Assembly (NCBI RefSeq): GCF_002291445.1
Contig: NZ_CP014137.1
Span: forward strand, 2,542,001 to 2,606,000
DNA from: Brenneria goodwinii
GTDB lineage: Bacteria > Pseudomonadota > Gammaproteobacteria > Enterobacterales > Enterobacteriaceae
Reading direction: 5' to 3'
DNA length: 64,000 bases
Shown: piece by piece, positions 8,503 to 17,593 of the stretch
How positions within the stretch are numbered: position 1 is the first letter of the stretch
Layout of the letters: each line of letters opens with the position of its first letter
Notes under the pieces: model-generated
Databases searched by the model: none
The model's input: only the letters and a program-made list of their open reading frames with translations
Told to the model about the DNA's origin: nothing
Program-made: the position numbers and the translations under genes

Positions 8503-9408
8503 TTAATATGAATTCATCAGCCGGGCGCTTAATTCGCACCGGGTTAAGACTGGCGTTTTAACATGCGCAAATAAAGCGCACCATTCGTATTGTTCCCTGA
8601 CGGGCCGCGTTTCCCGTTCGAATGCGTGATGCCAGGCCACATACTCTGATGGAATATCCGCGGCGGCGACCAGGCAAGACGGTTGGTCAGCGGCGGCAAG
8701 AAAAACTTCCGCCGAGTATGGATCGTCAATGGCAAAGGAGAACGGCGTCAAATCGTTGTGGCAAGCGGTTCCCTGACGTGCGAGAAGCGCGATACTTTCC
8801 ATCTGTTCGGGAAAATCGCTGGTCAGGCATTCCCGCACCGACTTTAGCCTTAGTGACGGAATTTCCCGGCTGCCGCATCGCTTTACATGCATATTGTGCA
8901 TCATTACCAATAATGGCGCATCGGCGTAATGGCCGGCGATTTGCCGCACCAGATGCGCCATACAGCGGTCGCGCCGGACAAAATATCCGTTGCTGCCGCG
9001 TATCTTGTGAAAAAACGCCATCTGCCGAGTTCGCCGCGCCAACCATGCGGCGGGAAACGACGCCAATGGACGCCGTGGAATAGGATCCGCGCCCAGACAA
9101 GGAATGCCGACATCAATCCCCCACGTGAGCAAACCAAGCATTTCTTTCGTTCGCATCACCGCGGGGAAATTAATCAGACGCGCGCTTGCCGGTTCCTGAT
9201 TCGCATGCGACAACGCCATGCCCAGATGGTCGGCTTCAAATACCCAAACCCAGTTTTTGCCGCAATAGCGCCGGGCGAAATCCAGTTTGCATGTCGTAAA
9301 CGCCCCCACTCCGTGGATAGCCTCGCCGATAAACGTAATGCGCCTCTCCGGTTGGTACGCGCGCCAGATGATTCTCTCCACGTTATCCGCTGGCGGTAAC
9401 AGTGTCAT
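8503..9408 (-). CDS. erythromycin-esterase-like hydrolase family protein
   Basis: Protein of 301 aa related to the EreA/EreB erythromycin esterase superfamily. Visible family signatures are FIGEAIHGVGAF with Glu29 and His32, Lys41 nine residues further, the FEAD segment near 57-60, and MMHNMHVKR (about 168-176), which matches the family's AHNxH active-site motif. Characterised members open macrolide lactone rings, but most chromosomal relatives have no proven substrate, so resistance should not be assumed. It starts 7 bp after the nhaA stop, so the two are very likely co-transcribed. At 301 aa it is shorter than the roughly 400 aa of EreA and EreB. Confidence 0.75.
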   Translation of the reverse strand: MTLLPPADNVERIIWRAYQPERRITFIGEAIHGVGAFTTCKLDFARRYCGKNWVWVFEADHLGMALSHANQEPASARLINFPAVMRTKEMLGLLTWGIDVGIPCLGADPIPRRPLASFPAAWLARRTRQMAFFHKIRGSNGYFVRRDRCMAHLVRQIAGHYADAPLLVMMHNMHVKRCGSREIPSLRLKSVRECLTSDFPEQMESIALLARQGTACHNDLTPFSFAIDDPYSAEVFLAAADQPSCLVAAADIPSEYVAWHHAFERETRPVREQYEWCALFAHVKTPVLTRCELSARLMNSY

Positions 9409-9415
9409 GGCTGAT

Positions 9416-10801
9416 TCAAGCGACCGGGTCTGGTTTCAGCCCGCCGTCGTCCGCAGCCCGCAACCGTCTTACATAAATTTTACCCCATGCAATCCCCAGG
9501 ATAGCCGCCGTCAATGAGCCTAATAAAACGCCGAGTTTGGCGGCGCCTAGCTGGTTTTCGTCCGAAAACGCCAGCATGGCGATGAAAATGGACATGGTGA
9601 AGCCAATTCCCCCCAATAGCCCGATCAGGGCGATACCGCCCCAGGACACGCCGGGAGGACGTTTGCATAACCCCACGCGAACCATTAGCCAACTGACGGC
9701 GATAATGCCCAACGGCTTGCCTGCAACCAGCCCCGCCATCACGCCGATCATCACCCAATGCGCGCCTTCCGCGGAGAGATTTACGCCGTCAACGCTCACC
9801 CCGGCATTGGCCAGCGCAAACAACGGCATGATGAAAAACGCCACCCACGGATGAAGCGCCATTTGCACTCTCATTACCGGAGGAAGAAGTTCGCGCCTGG
9901 CCAAACGCAATTGTTTGAATGGCTGGGATAACTGACCCGCATCGTTATTCTGAGCGGAATAACGGTCTGCCAATTCGTTACTGATGCGCAGAATTTTGTC
10001 CAATGCGGATTCATGCATTCGCGCCGGTAATACCGGGGTAATAAGACCAAGCACCACTCCCGCTATCGTCGGGTGTATGCCCATGATTAAAAAACCGCTC
10101 CAGATAACGACGCCGGGAATAACGTAGGCCAGCGCCGCGCCGATGCCGATTAACTGAAAACCGAAGACAAGCAATATCCCGGCTCCGGCGATCGCCAAAC
10201 CGCTATAGTCAAGCCCGGCGGAATAAAAGAGGGCGATCATTACAATGGCGATGATATCGTCGATAATCGCCAGCGTGAGCAGAAACACCCGCACATTGCC
10301 AGGGATGGAACGCCCCAGCAGCGCAAGAACGCCCACCGCAAAGGCGATATCGGTCGCGGTCGGCACCGCCCATCCGTGGTGCCGGGCCGGATCGCTGTTA
10401 AACAGCGTGTAGATAAGCGCAGGAACCGCGACGCCGCCGAAAGCGGCCACGATCGGCAACGTAGCCTGTTTGATATTACTCAGCGCGCCGGCGTGAATTT
10501 CATATCTGATTTCCATGCCGACCACTAAAAAGAAGATCGCCATTAGCCCGTCATTGATCCAAAAATGGAGCGGATGGGAAAATGAAAAGGATCCGATGGC
10601 GATAGAAATCGGCGTATGCCATAAATGATGGTAACTGGCGGCGAAGGGGGAATTCGCCCAAATCAGCGCGATGGCCGCGGCGACAAGCAACACGATGCCG
10701 CTAACCGATTCAATATGGGCAAAACGTTCTAAAGTGGCGAAAGTGCGTTCAGCTAAAAGACGGACACGGGGTATTTTACGCTGAGAAAGGTCGCGCTTCA
10801 T
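9416..10801 (-). CDS. nhaA: Na+/H+ antiporter NhaA
   Basis: Inner-membrane antiporter that exports Na+ (and Li+) in exchange for protons and controls cytoplasmic pH. The 461-aa protein carries the ATDIAFAVGVLALLG segment and the IIDDIIAI double-aspartate motif, which match the ion-binding aspartates (Asp133, Asp163 and Asp164) of E. coli NhaA. I chose the ATG at 10801 because the mature family begins just after it (FATLERFAHIES), with GGAG 10 nt upstream; the frame stays open 51 codons further up without family similarity. It is longer than E. coli NhaA (388 aa), with an N-terminal extension and a loop near QPFKQLRLARRE. It heads a pair with the esterase-like gene and follows a structured leader. 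Confidence 0.93.
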   Translation of the reverse strand: MKRDLSQRKIPRVRLLAERTFATLERFAHIESVSGIVLLVAAAIALIWANSPFAASYHHLWHTPISIAIGSFSFSHPLHFWINDGLMAIFFLVVGMEIRYEIHAGALSNIKQATLPIVAAFGGVAVPALIYTLFNSDPARHHGWAVPTATDIAFAVGVLALLGRSIPGNVRVFLLTLAIIDDIIAIVMIALFYSAGLDYSGLAIAGAGILLVFGFQLIGIGAALAYVIPGVVIWSGFLIMGIHPTIAGVVLGLITPVLPARMHESALDKILRISNELADRYSAQNNDAGQLSQPFKQLRLARRELLPPVMRVQMALHPWVAFFIMPLFALANAGVSVDGVNLSAEGAHWVMIGVMAGLVAGKPLGIIAVSWLMVRVGLCKRPPGVSWGGIALIGLLGGIGFTMSIFIAMLAFSDENQLGAAKLGVLLGSLTAAILGIAWGKIYVRRLRAADDGGLKPDPVA

Positions 10802-10990
10802 CAAATGAAAACTCCGCGTGGCGGCCCGACCAACGCATGATAATAACCTGCCTAACTGCCCTATACAGCCGACACCCAGGCGAAAATTTATCATGTCCTT
10901 GCGTATGGGGGCAAGATCGGCGGCGTGGCGACACCGCCCACCATTTTGCGCCAAGAATTACAACGGGGTCACCGTGTTGGAAAGGATTTA
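10802..10990 (-). promoter_or_regulatory. structured 5' leader of nhaA, possible cation-sensing RNA
   Basis: Read on the minus strand, the leader contains three successive hairpins. The first is a weak one around ACGG-tgacc-CCGT (about 10963-10975). The second is a strong 8-bp stem GGCGGTGT-cgcc-ACGCCGCC (10919-10938). The third is CTTGC-cccatac-GCAAG (10898-10915). A weak promoter-like TTGAAC/CTAAAT pair with 17-bp spacing lies just upstream. Known lithium- or sodium-related riboswitch candidates precede nhaA in other proteobacteria. I did not recognise a specific class by sequence, so the function is a guess from position and folding. Confidence 0.35.
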
Positions 10991-11021
10991 GCAGATTAGC
11001 ACAGCATGGTTCAATAAATCA

Positions 11022-11068
11022 GGCTTTGACCACACCGCCCGGCCTCATGGCGGATGGCGGCCAAAGCC
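11022..11068 (-). terminator. probable terminator of the FAD-oxidoreductase operon
   Basis: On the minus strand, GGCTTTGGCC pairs with GGTCAAAGCC (10 bp with one G-T pair), with more GC pairing possible inside the loop, followed by TGATTTATTG. It starts 12 bp after the stop codon of the gene ending at 11080. Confidence 0.55.
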
Positions 11069-11079
11069 CTGCCGTATGA

Positions 11080-13167
11080 TTAGCGATAGATTTTCCCGGT
11101 CAGGAAATCGGGCCAGTTTTTCTCGAAAAAGATAGCATCGAGATCGCCGAGAGCGCGTAAAGGCTTCGGCGTCACGCTAAAACCCGATGGCCGATAGCGA
11201 ACGAACAGCTGTTGCTGTTTATGCTCCGGTTTTTCCGTCAAAAACCGGTACTGCTCCAGCGCGCCGGCGCGTGTCGTTGGGGTTTCCTCCCCCCGCGGCG
11301 AGCAAATGGCTCTGGCGCCGCGGCTGCCGCCTCCCTGACTGATATAAAAATCGAGCGCGCTGAGAACCGCTTCCGATGCCAATGCCATATGACGCCATTG
11401 AAAACTGACCGCCACTTTGTTGACGAACGGAATGGCGACGCCCCGCTCGCGTATTTGTTCATTAAGCCGTCTGGCCGCCAGTAACGCTTCTTTGACGTCA
11501 TCGGCATGGCAGATGAATCCGGCCTTATCGCTCATCCGTTGCTGAATTTCCCGCTTGATATCGCTAATCGCCAGGCCGTTTTCATTATGCATTCCCACCG
11601 TGATCTCTTGCGCGCAGTCTGTAATTTGACGGAGCAGACCGGCTAGCGGCACCGGCGCGATTGTCTCCTGACTGGCGATTTGCCGGGCGCAGCGCATGCC
11701 GAACACCTGTCCGGCGTTCAGCGCCGCGCCGCCCGGCCGGGTCACGCCGTGGGTGCCGGCGGCTTCCCCGACGGCAAAACAGCCGGCCAGCGAGGTTTGC
11801 CCCCACCTATCCACCGCCAGCCCGCCATTCATATGCTGATGGTTGACGTTAAACGGCAGCGGCGTGGTGCTGATATCATGGCCGTGATGTTTGTAGAGCT
11901 CGATAGCCAGCGGATTCATGCGCCGTAAGCGATCGATCGGCATAGTCAGCAACGCTTCATTGTTGGTCAAATACTGTGCGACATCGTCATCCAGTTCGTT
12001 CAGACTGAATGGCCGGTCGCCGGGCACCGGCTGCGGATTGCGGTTGAAATCCATATAGATAGTGCGACCCAGTTGGGACTCGGAAAAAATCGCCAGATCG
12101 ACCAGGCTGGAACCGAAATTCAGCATTCGCGTGGCGTGGATCGGCCATTGATACCCTTTTCTGAAGATATTCGACGCCAGTTCCTGCGTGCTGCGATAGT
12201 AATCAGCCAGGAAATTATGCTCTTCCCCCTGTTCGTCCAGCGAAAAAATGTAGGGCATACACTGAACATAGGTTCCGGACAGATTCCACGGAAACTCATC
12301 GCGCCGGGTGCCGATGCCGAACTGATTTTCGGTCAGGTTTACCGCCTGGATCCCGGCTTCCAATCCCAACCCCAGCGATCCGAAACAGCGGTTGGGATAG
12401 ACGCTGTCGCGAAACAGTTCCCCCGGACCGCCCGCGGCCAGCACCAGCGACGGACAGAGATATAGCGCCAGGCCGGCGGGGTTATGCTCGCCGCGTGCGC
12501 CGGTATTGATCGCCAGCGCTCCGGCAATCCACCGTTCATCATAACGGTCATCGATTAACAGACGGATAACCGTAGAGTGATCGACGAAAGGCACCGCCAG
12601 CCGGTTCGCCTCTTCGGCCAGCACCTTGACCATCAGGCGGGAGGTGCGCGGGCCGCAACTGGTGGCGCGCCCCGCTTCGTCATGGTCGGTCTGGTAGCGC
12701 AACGTGGCGCCGTAACGATCCTCCGGCAAAGGCAGGCCGATATATTTCAGACCGGCAAAGGCTTCAATAGAGCCGACGGCTTCAACATAGGCCGTATCGC
12801 CATCCATCGCGCCACCGGCGCTCAACGCATTGGCCAGTTGAATGAAGTTATCCCCCCGGTTACTGGTGGCGGCGGTATGCAGCGTCTGCTTATCCGAACC
12901 GGAGCAGGCGGACGTTCCCCAAAACAGCGTCTGCGTGGCGACGAGCACATCCACCTGCCGGCGCTTAAGCTCTACCGCGGCGCGTAATCCGGCCGCGCCG
13001 CTGCCCACCACCAGAGTCTCGCAACGGTAAACGGGAATGGTCGCCCCGCTTCCCAGCGCCAGCGTCTCATCCGGCTGGCGGGCGGCGGTATGTTTGGGCA
13101 TCTCGACATCGGTTAATTGGTCCAGCGTGTTCTGCGAAATAATCAGTGCCATATTCAGTCCACTCAT
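11080..13167 (-). CDS. FAD-dependent oxidoreductase, SdhA/FrdA flavoprotein family
   Basis: Large flavoprotein (695 aa). An N-terminal extension of about 48 residues precedes the Rossmann FAD site LVVGSGAAGLRAA (GSGAAG at 55-60). Further family signatures are LVLAAGG (about 240) and the C-terminal FAD contact AVGEAAGTHGVTRPGGAALNAG. This is the fold of succinate dehydrogenase and fumarate reductase flavoproteins and of aspartate oxidase; no partner iron-sulfur or membrane-anchor gene is nearby. It is the last gene of a five-gene operon with SDR and Gfo/Idh/MocA dehydrogenases, a TIM-barrel isomerase and an MFS transporter, so oxidation or reduction of a sugar-like or carboxylated substrate is likely; the actual substrate is unknown. 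An ATG at 13152 with a nearby TGGA is an alternative start. Confidence 0.75.
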   Translation of the reverse strand: MSGLNMALIISQNTLDQLTDVEMPKHTAARQPDETLALGSGATIPVYRCETLVVGSGAAGLRAAVELKRRQVDVLVATQTLFWGTSACSGSDKQTLHTAATSNRGDNFIQLANALSAGGAMDGDTAYVEAVGSIEAFAGLKYIGLPLPEDRYGATLRYQTDHDEAGRATSCGPRTSRLMVKVLAEEANRLAVPFVDHSTVIRLLIDDRYDERWIAGALAINTGARGEHNPAGLALYLCPSLVLAAGGPGELFRDSVYPNRCFGSLGLGLEAGIQAVNLTENQFGIGTRRDEFPWNLSGTYVQCMPYIFSLDEQGEEHNFLADYYRSTQELASNIFRKGYQWPIHATRMLNFGSSLVDLAIFSESQLGRTIYMDFNRNPQPVPGDRPFSLNELDDDVAQYLTNNEALLTMPIDRLRRMNPLAIELYKHHGHDISTTPLPFNVNHQHMNGGLAVDRWGQTSLAGCFAVGEAAGTHGVTRPGGAALNAGQVFGMRCARQIASQETIAPVPLAGLLRQITDCAQEITVGMHNENGLAISDIKREIQQRMSDKAGFICHADDVKEALLAARRLNEQIRERGVAIPFVNKVAVSFQWRHMALASEAVLSALDFYISQGGGSRGARAICSPRGEETPTTRAGALEQYRFLTEKPEHKQQQLFVRYRPSGFSVTPKPLRALGDLDAIFFEKNWPDFLTGKIYR

Positions 13168-13210
13168 TGAAATCTGTTAGGTAAGGATGCGGTCATTATC
13201 AGGCGAGAGG

Positions 13211-14461
13211 TTAGCTATCGGAGAGCACGCCAGCGCCCGGCGTCTTATGCTTGACGGCGCCATCCGACCCGACTTCAATTTTATTGACTCTCAGCAGCAG
13301 CAGACTGCTTAATGCCATCAGGCAGGCGGCGAAAAACCACACCACCGGCATGTCGTAGCGATCGGACAGGTAGCCAGCCAGAACCGGAGAGATACCGCCG
13401 GCAATCATGCCAATATTCATGACAAAACCAATGGCCGCGCCGCGAATGGAAACCGGCACCAGTTCAGAGGTGAAGGAGATCACCAGCGGAGTAATGGGAT
13501 AACCAATAAATCCGAGCAACATGACCAGCACCACCACCACATAGATCGGCAGTTGGACGATCAGAGACGCCATCAGCAATCCGCTGGCGACGGTGATCCC
13601 GATCAGAACCCATCTTTTGCGGGAAAAATTGCCTTTGTCGCAGTAACGCCCCAGCAGGAAACCGCCCAGCGCGCCGGTCAGGCCAAGCAGGCTGGCGATC
13701 GTCCCGGCCATACTCATGGGCATTTGTTTGGCGTTCATCAGGAAAGTCGGCGCCCACAGCAGCACGATCCACCAGCCGCACAACAGCAGAAAGTAGTAAA
13801 GCGCCATCATCAACACGGACGGGGTGCTGAACAGCAGAGTCAAGGGAACCTTTTCTTTGGCGACGCTAGACTTGACGCGCGCGGCGGCGGATTTAGGCTC
13901 GCTTTTAACCAGGATGGCATAAAGGAGCGCCACCAGAATCCCCAGCCCGCCGGCGACATAAAAGACCATGCGCCAGCCGTAGACCGGCCCCAGCACCGCC
14001 CCCAGCCAGGTGCCGAAGAAACCGCCGATAGGGTAGCCCATCCAGTACAGCGACATCACGGTGGTGCGCTGTTTTTCAGAGGTCACGTTAGCCACTTCCA
14101 ACGAGGCGGCGGGCCAGAAGATGCCCTCCCCGATCCCGGTCATCACGCGGTAAAAAATTAATGCGGTCAGGCTGCCGGCTAATCCGGTAAATATGGTGGC
14201 CAATGAAAATAACATCAGTCCAAGAATTAATACCGGTTTGCCGCTGAGTTTGTCGGAAATAATCCCCGAGACGAATAAAAACAGAATAAAACCATAAAAG
14301 AAGGAGCTGAGTAATATACCTGAGCTGCCTTTGCCTAAGCCAAAATCATGTGAAATCAAGCCAATGGCTGAGGATACGGTCATTCGATCCACTGAATACA
14401 TCATATAACCGAGACCGCAGAGGACGGACACCAATATCATTTTTTTTGTATCTGTATTCAT
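13211..14461 (-). CDS. MFS transporter, anion:cation symporter-like
   Basis: Inner-membrane major facilitator of 416 aa with about 12 predicted membrane spans. The early motif MYSVDRMTVSSAIGLI and the YRVMTGIGEGIFWPA helix resemble the ACS group that imports sugar acids and other organic anions. Ribosome site GGGGAAATT directly precedes the ATG. It sits between the isomerase and FAD-oxidoreductase genes and most likely imports the operon's substrate. The central cytoplasmic loop (about 190-215) is basic, as usual. Substrate assignment by sequence alone is not possible. Confidence 0.8.
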   Translation of the reverse strand: MNTDTKKMILVSVLCGLGYMMYSVDRMTVSSAIGLISHDFGLGKGSSGILLSSFFYGFILFLFVSGIISDKLSGKPVLILGLMLFSLATIFTGLAGSLTALIFYRVMTGIGEGIFWPAASLEVANVTSEKQRTTVMSLYWMGYPIGGFFGTWLGAVLGPVYGWRMVFYVAGGLGILVALLYAILVKSEPKSAAARVKSSVAKEKVPLTLLFSTPSVLMMALYYFLLLCGWWIVLLWAPTFLMNAKQMPMSMAGTIASLLGLTGALGGFLLGRYCDKGNFSRKRWVLIGITVASGLLMASLIVQLPIYVVVVLVMLLGFIGYPITPLVISFTSELVPVSIRGAAIGFVMNIGMIAGGISPVLAGYLSDRYDMPVVWFFAACLMALSSLLLLRVNKIEVGSDGAVKHKTPGAGVLSDS

Positions 14462-14592
14462 AATTTCCCCGGCTGATAATAGTCACAATTAAAATTGAAC
14501 GTCACCTCGCCGGCCAAATAAATGACCGCAGAGGTTCCGCTCTATGTCAGAGATACAGCGACAACTTCTGGAAATCGTATTTTTCTGATGTC

Positions 14593-15441
14593 CTAGCAAC
14601 ACGCCAGATGACGTTGTTTACACGTCTCCAGCACCTCATCGGGATCCCGCAGCCACCAGTTCTTGGCTGAGAAAATCTCTACTTCGTGAAAACCGCGGTA
14701 TCCCTGTTCCTCCACCGTCCGTCGCGCTCCGCGGATATCGATAACGCCATCGCCCATCATGCCGCGATCGAGCAGCAGATCTTGCGTCGATGCCAGCCAG
14801 TCGCAGATATGAAAAGCGAGCAGCCGCGATTTTCCCGCACGCTCAACCTGTTGCGCGAATTTGGCATCCCACCAGGTATGGTAGAGATCGACGGCGATGC
14901 CCAGCCCGTCATCGCCCAGCTCGTCGCACAGATCGTTGGCCTGTTCGAGCGTATTGACGCAGGCGCGGTCGGCGGCATACATCGGGTGCAGCGGTTCGAT
15001 AGCCAGCGGCATGGACACCGAACGCGAGTATTCCAGCATCGTCGCCAGCCCGTCCCGCACCTGCCCGCGCGCCTGCCTGAGATCCTTGCTGCCTTCCGGC
15101 AGGCCGCCGACCACCAGCACCAGGCATTGCGCGTTCAGCTCAAGCGCTTCATCCACCGCGCGGCGATTATCGTCGTCGTTATGACGGCGCTGCTGAGCGG
15201 TTGCGCCGGGAAACATGCCGCCGCGGCAATAGCCGGTAACCGTCAGTTGATGGGCGCGGATGCGGCGGGCGGCCTCCTTCACCCCCAGGGCGTGGGTTTG
15301 GTCGCGCCATGGGGAAATACCGCGGATGTCATGGCGAGCGCAGCCGTCGATAATTTTATCGAGCGTCCATTGTTGGCGAACCGTGGCCGTATTCAGTGAA
15401 AGCAGATTGGCGTCGGGTTGTTGATTGTGATGTTCAGACAT
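14593..15441 (-). CDS. sugar phosphate isomerase/epimerase-like TIM-barrel protein
   Basis: Cytoplasmic protein of 282 aa in the xylose-isomerase-like TIM-barrel (AP endonuclease family 2) group. Likely metal-binding positions are visible in LAIEPLHPM (Glu), GIAVDLYHTWWD (Asp and His), LAFHICDW and FHEVEIFS (Glu). Family members are epimerases, isomerases, dehydratases or lyases of sugars, inositols and 3-keto-sugars. A good ribosome site (AAGGAG) precedes the ATG. It lies 28 bp after the Gfo/Idh/MocA gene; such pairs are common in pathways that pass through keto-sugar intermediates. The exact reaction is unknown. Confidence 0.8.
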   Translation of the reverse strand: MSEHHNQQPDANLLSLNTATVRQQWTLDKIIDGCARHDIRGISPWRDQTHALGVKEAARRIRAHQLTVTGYCRGGMFPGATAQQRRHNDDDNRRAVDEALELNAQCLVLVVGGLPEGSKDLRQARGQVRDGLATMLEYSRSVSMPLAIEPLHPMYAADRACVNTLEQANDLCDELGDDGLGIAVDLYHTWWDAKFAQQVERAGKSRLLAFHICDWLASTQDLLLDRGMMGDGVIDIRGARRTVEEQGYRGFHEVEIFSAKNWWLRDPDEVLETCKQRHLACC

Positions 15442-15469
15442 CAGTATGACTCCTTATTCAGCGCCATCA

Positions 15470-16621
15470 TTAACGGTTCAACGCGGGAACGTCTAGCCAG
15501 CGGCGCTCGCGCCAGCTTTGCAGCGCAAGCTCGACCAGCTGTACGCCTTTCGCCCCTTCCAGCAGATTCCATTTGAAGTCGCCCTCTCCCCATACGTGCC
15601 GCAGGAACAGTTCCCATTGCACTTTGAAGGCGTTGTCATAAAGCTGGTTTTCAGGCATCGGCGCCCAGTCCTGATAGAAGTCGTGAGTCTGACGGACATC
15701 CGGATTCCATACCGGTTTAGGCGTATTGACGCTGGACTGGGTGCGGCAATCGGTCAGGCCGGCCACGGCGGAACCGTTGACGCCATCGACCTGGAAAGTC
15801 ACCAGATCGTCCCGCCGTACGCGTACGCACCATGAGCTATTAATTTGCACCAGCACGCCATTGTGCAGTTCAAAGGTGGCATAGGCGGCATCGTCGGCCG
15901 TTGCGGCATAGGGGCGACCATTTTCATCCCAGCGTTGCGGAATATGCGTCGCGCCAAAGCAGCTCAGACTTTTTATTTCGCCGAAAAGATTGTCGATGAC
16001 GTAGCGCCAGTGGCAAATCATATCCAGAATGATGCCGCCGCCGTCCTGCTGGCGATAATTCCAGGAAGGGCGTTGGGCCGGTTGCAGATCGCCTTCGAAA
16101 ACCCAGTAGCCGAACTCGCCGCGCACGGAAAGCACTTTGCCGAAAAAACCGGACTGGTTCAGCATCTGGAGTTTCTGCAATCCGGGCAGCCACAGCTTGT
16201 CCTGGACGACGCCGTGTTTCACCCCGCGTTCTTCGGCGAAACGATAGAGATCGAGCGCTTCCTCCAGACTGACCGCGACGGGCTTTTCGCTGTAAATATG
16301 TTTTCCGGCGGCGATCGCCCGCTTTAATAACGCCGGACGCGCCTGCGTCGTGGCGGCGTCAAAGAAGATGATGTCCTGTGGATTGCCGAGCGCCAGTTCC
16401 AGATCGGTCGTCCAGCGATCTATCCGGTACTTGCGGGCAAGCGCGGCGACTTTGTCTTCGTTGCGTCCCACCAAAATCGGATCGGGCATTAATCGATCGC
16501 CATTCGCCAGCGCGACGCCGCCCTGCTGGCGAATCGCGACGATGGAACGAATCAGATGCTGATTTTTCCCCATGCGGCCCGTCACGCCATGCATAATGAT
16601 GCCAATAGAATGTGTTGCCAT
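15470..16621 (-). CDS. Gfo/Idh/MocA family NAD(P)-dependent oxidoreductase
   Basis: Sugar or polyol dehydrogenase-like protein of 383 aa. The N-terminal Rossmann domain starts GIIMHGVTGRMG; the signature EKP (HIYSEKPVAVS, about 120) supplies the catalytic lysine; and MICHWRYVID contains the histidine expected at the active site, inside the C-terminal alpha/beta substrate domain. I placed the start at 16621 because GGGGGA lies 7 nt upstream and the Rossmann fold begins immediately; thirteen further codons upstream stay open but lack support. Members oxidise or reduce hydroxyl groups of sugars, inositols or glycosides. Second gene of the TetR-controlled operon. Confidence 0.85.
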   Translation of the reverse strand: MATHSIGIIMHGVTGRMGKNQHLIRSIVAIRQQGGVALANGDRLMPDPILVGRNEDKVAALARKYRIDRWTTDLELALGNPQDIIFFDAATTQARPALLKRAIAAGKHIYSEKPVAVSLEEALDLYRFAEERGVKHGVVQDKLWLPGLQKLQMLNQSGFFGKVLSVRGEFGYWVFEGDLQPAQRPSWNYRQQDGGGIILDMICHWRYVIDNLFGEIKSLSCFGATHIPQRWDENGRPYAATADDAAYATFELHNGVLVQINSSWCVRVRRDDLVTFQVDGVNGSAVAGLTDCRTQSSVNTPKPVWNPDVRQTHDFYQDWAPMPENQLYDNAFKVQWELFLRHVWGEGDFKWNLLEGAKGVQLVELALQSWRERRWLDVPALNR

Positions 16622-16679
16622 AGATGATTCCCCCGGTGACCTGATGCGTTGCTTTCGCACTAGCTAGTTGTTGTTTTTA

Positions 16680-17468
16680 TTAAAAATGAGGAACATTCAG
16701 CCCGCCATCGACATTGATAATTTGCCCAACGGTAAACGGCAGCCTGCCCGCCGCCAGGGTTTGCACCACCTGAGCGACATCCTGCGTTTCTCCCCAGCGC
16801 TTCATCGGCACCAGCCCATCGGCAATTTGTCGATCGTATTTCGGCTTCACCACGCGGGTCATATCCGTATTGATAATGCCGGGGCGCACCTCGTAAACGC
16901 CGATCCCCTCTTCGGCCAGACGTAAGGCGAAAAGCTGAGTGACCATGCTGGCCGCCGCTTTGGAGACACAGTATTCGGCGCGGTTGATGGACAGGATCGA
17001 TGCGCTGCACGAGGTGATATTGATAATGCTGCGGTGATAACCGTTAAGTTCGCCCTGTTGCAGCATGATGCGCGCGGCGCGTTGGCTGAGGAAAAACATC
17101 GCCTGCGCGTTGATATCCAGGCAGTACTGATAGTTTTCGGCGCTGACGTCCAACAGATCGCCGCGCTGTTTCGCCGCGGTGCCGGCATTATTGACCAGAC
17201 AGTCCAAGCGTCCCCAGCGTTCGAGAATACGCTCCAGCATCGGTTGGTGTTGTTCGAGCTGTGCCACGTTGCCGGAGCACGCTATCGCCTCTGCGCCGTA
17301 CTCGCCAAGCAGATCGACCAACGCCTGCTGGCGCAACAGGCCGTCTGGCGTATCCCGACCGTTAATCGCCACATTGAATCCCTGTTTAGCCAGTTCAATG
17401 GCGCACTGTCTGCCAATGCCCCGCGTTGAGCCGGTGATCAGCGCCACTGGGCGAGTTGTTGTCGTCAT
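16680..17468 (-). CDS. short-chain dehydrogenase/reductase (SDR)
   Basis: Classical SDR of 262 aa with the cofactor motif TGSTRGIG (12-19), the structural motif NNAGT (about 92-96), and a catalytic Ser (ITSCSAS) and Tyr-x3-Lys (YCVSK, about 163-167). It is closest in style to FabG-like 3-oxoacyl reductases that often act on sugars or polyols. First gene of the operon, with ribosome site GGAG 6 nt before the ATG, and downstream of two palindromic operators shared with the divergent TetR gene. Its role is presumably one redox step on the same substrate as the Gfo/Idh/MocA enzyme. Confidence 0.87.
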   Translation of the reverse strand: MTTTTRPVALITGSTRGIGRQCAIELAKQGFNVAINGRDTPDGLLRQQALVDLLGEYGAEAIACSGNVAQLEQHQPMLERILERWGRLDCLVNNAGTAAKQRGDLLDVSAENYQYCLDINAQAMFFLSQRAARIMLQQGELNGYHRSIINITSCSASILSINRAEYCVSKAAASMVTQLFALRLAEEGIGVYEVRPGIINTDMTRVVKPKYDRQIADGLVPMKRWGETQDVAQVVQTLAAGRLPFTVGQIINVDGGLNVPHF

Positions 17469-17506
17469 ATGATCTCCATTACTTTATTATTCAGCAAATT
17501 ACAATC

Positions 17507-17522
17507 AACCAACCGTTTGGTT
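17507..17522. promoter_or_regulatory. TetR-type operator, imperfect copy
   Basis: AACCAA-ccgt-TTGGTT, a 6-bp inverted repeat 39 bp upstream of the SDR gene. It is the same motif as the perfect palindrome at 17576-17593, 70 bp away centre to centre. Confidence 0.65.
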
Positions 17523-17575
17523 ATTTAATGATTCTAGAGCGGGTACGGGGTAAAAAAAATGATCCAACTCGCATA

Positions 17576-17593
17576 ATCAACCAATTGGTTGAT
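17576..17593. promoter_or_regulatory. TetR-type operator, perfect 18-bp palindrome
   Basis: ATCAACCAATTGGTTGAT is perfectly self-complementary and lies between the divergent SDR operon and the TetR gene. The related site at 17507-17522 supports a dimeric repressor recognising AACCAAnnnnTTGGTT-like DNA. The TetR product of 17880-18536 is the obvious candidate; binding is inferred. Confidence 0.7.
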
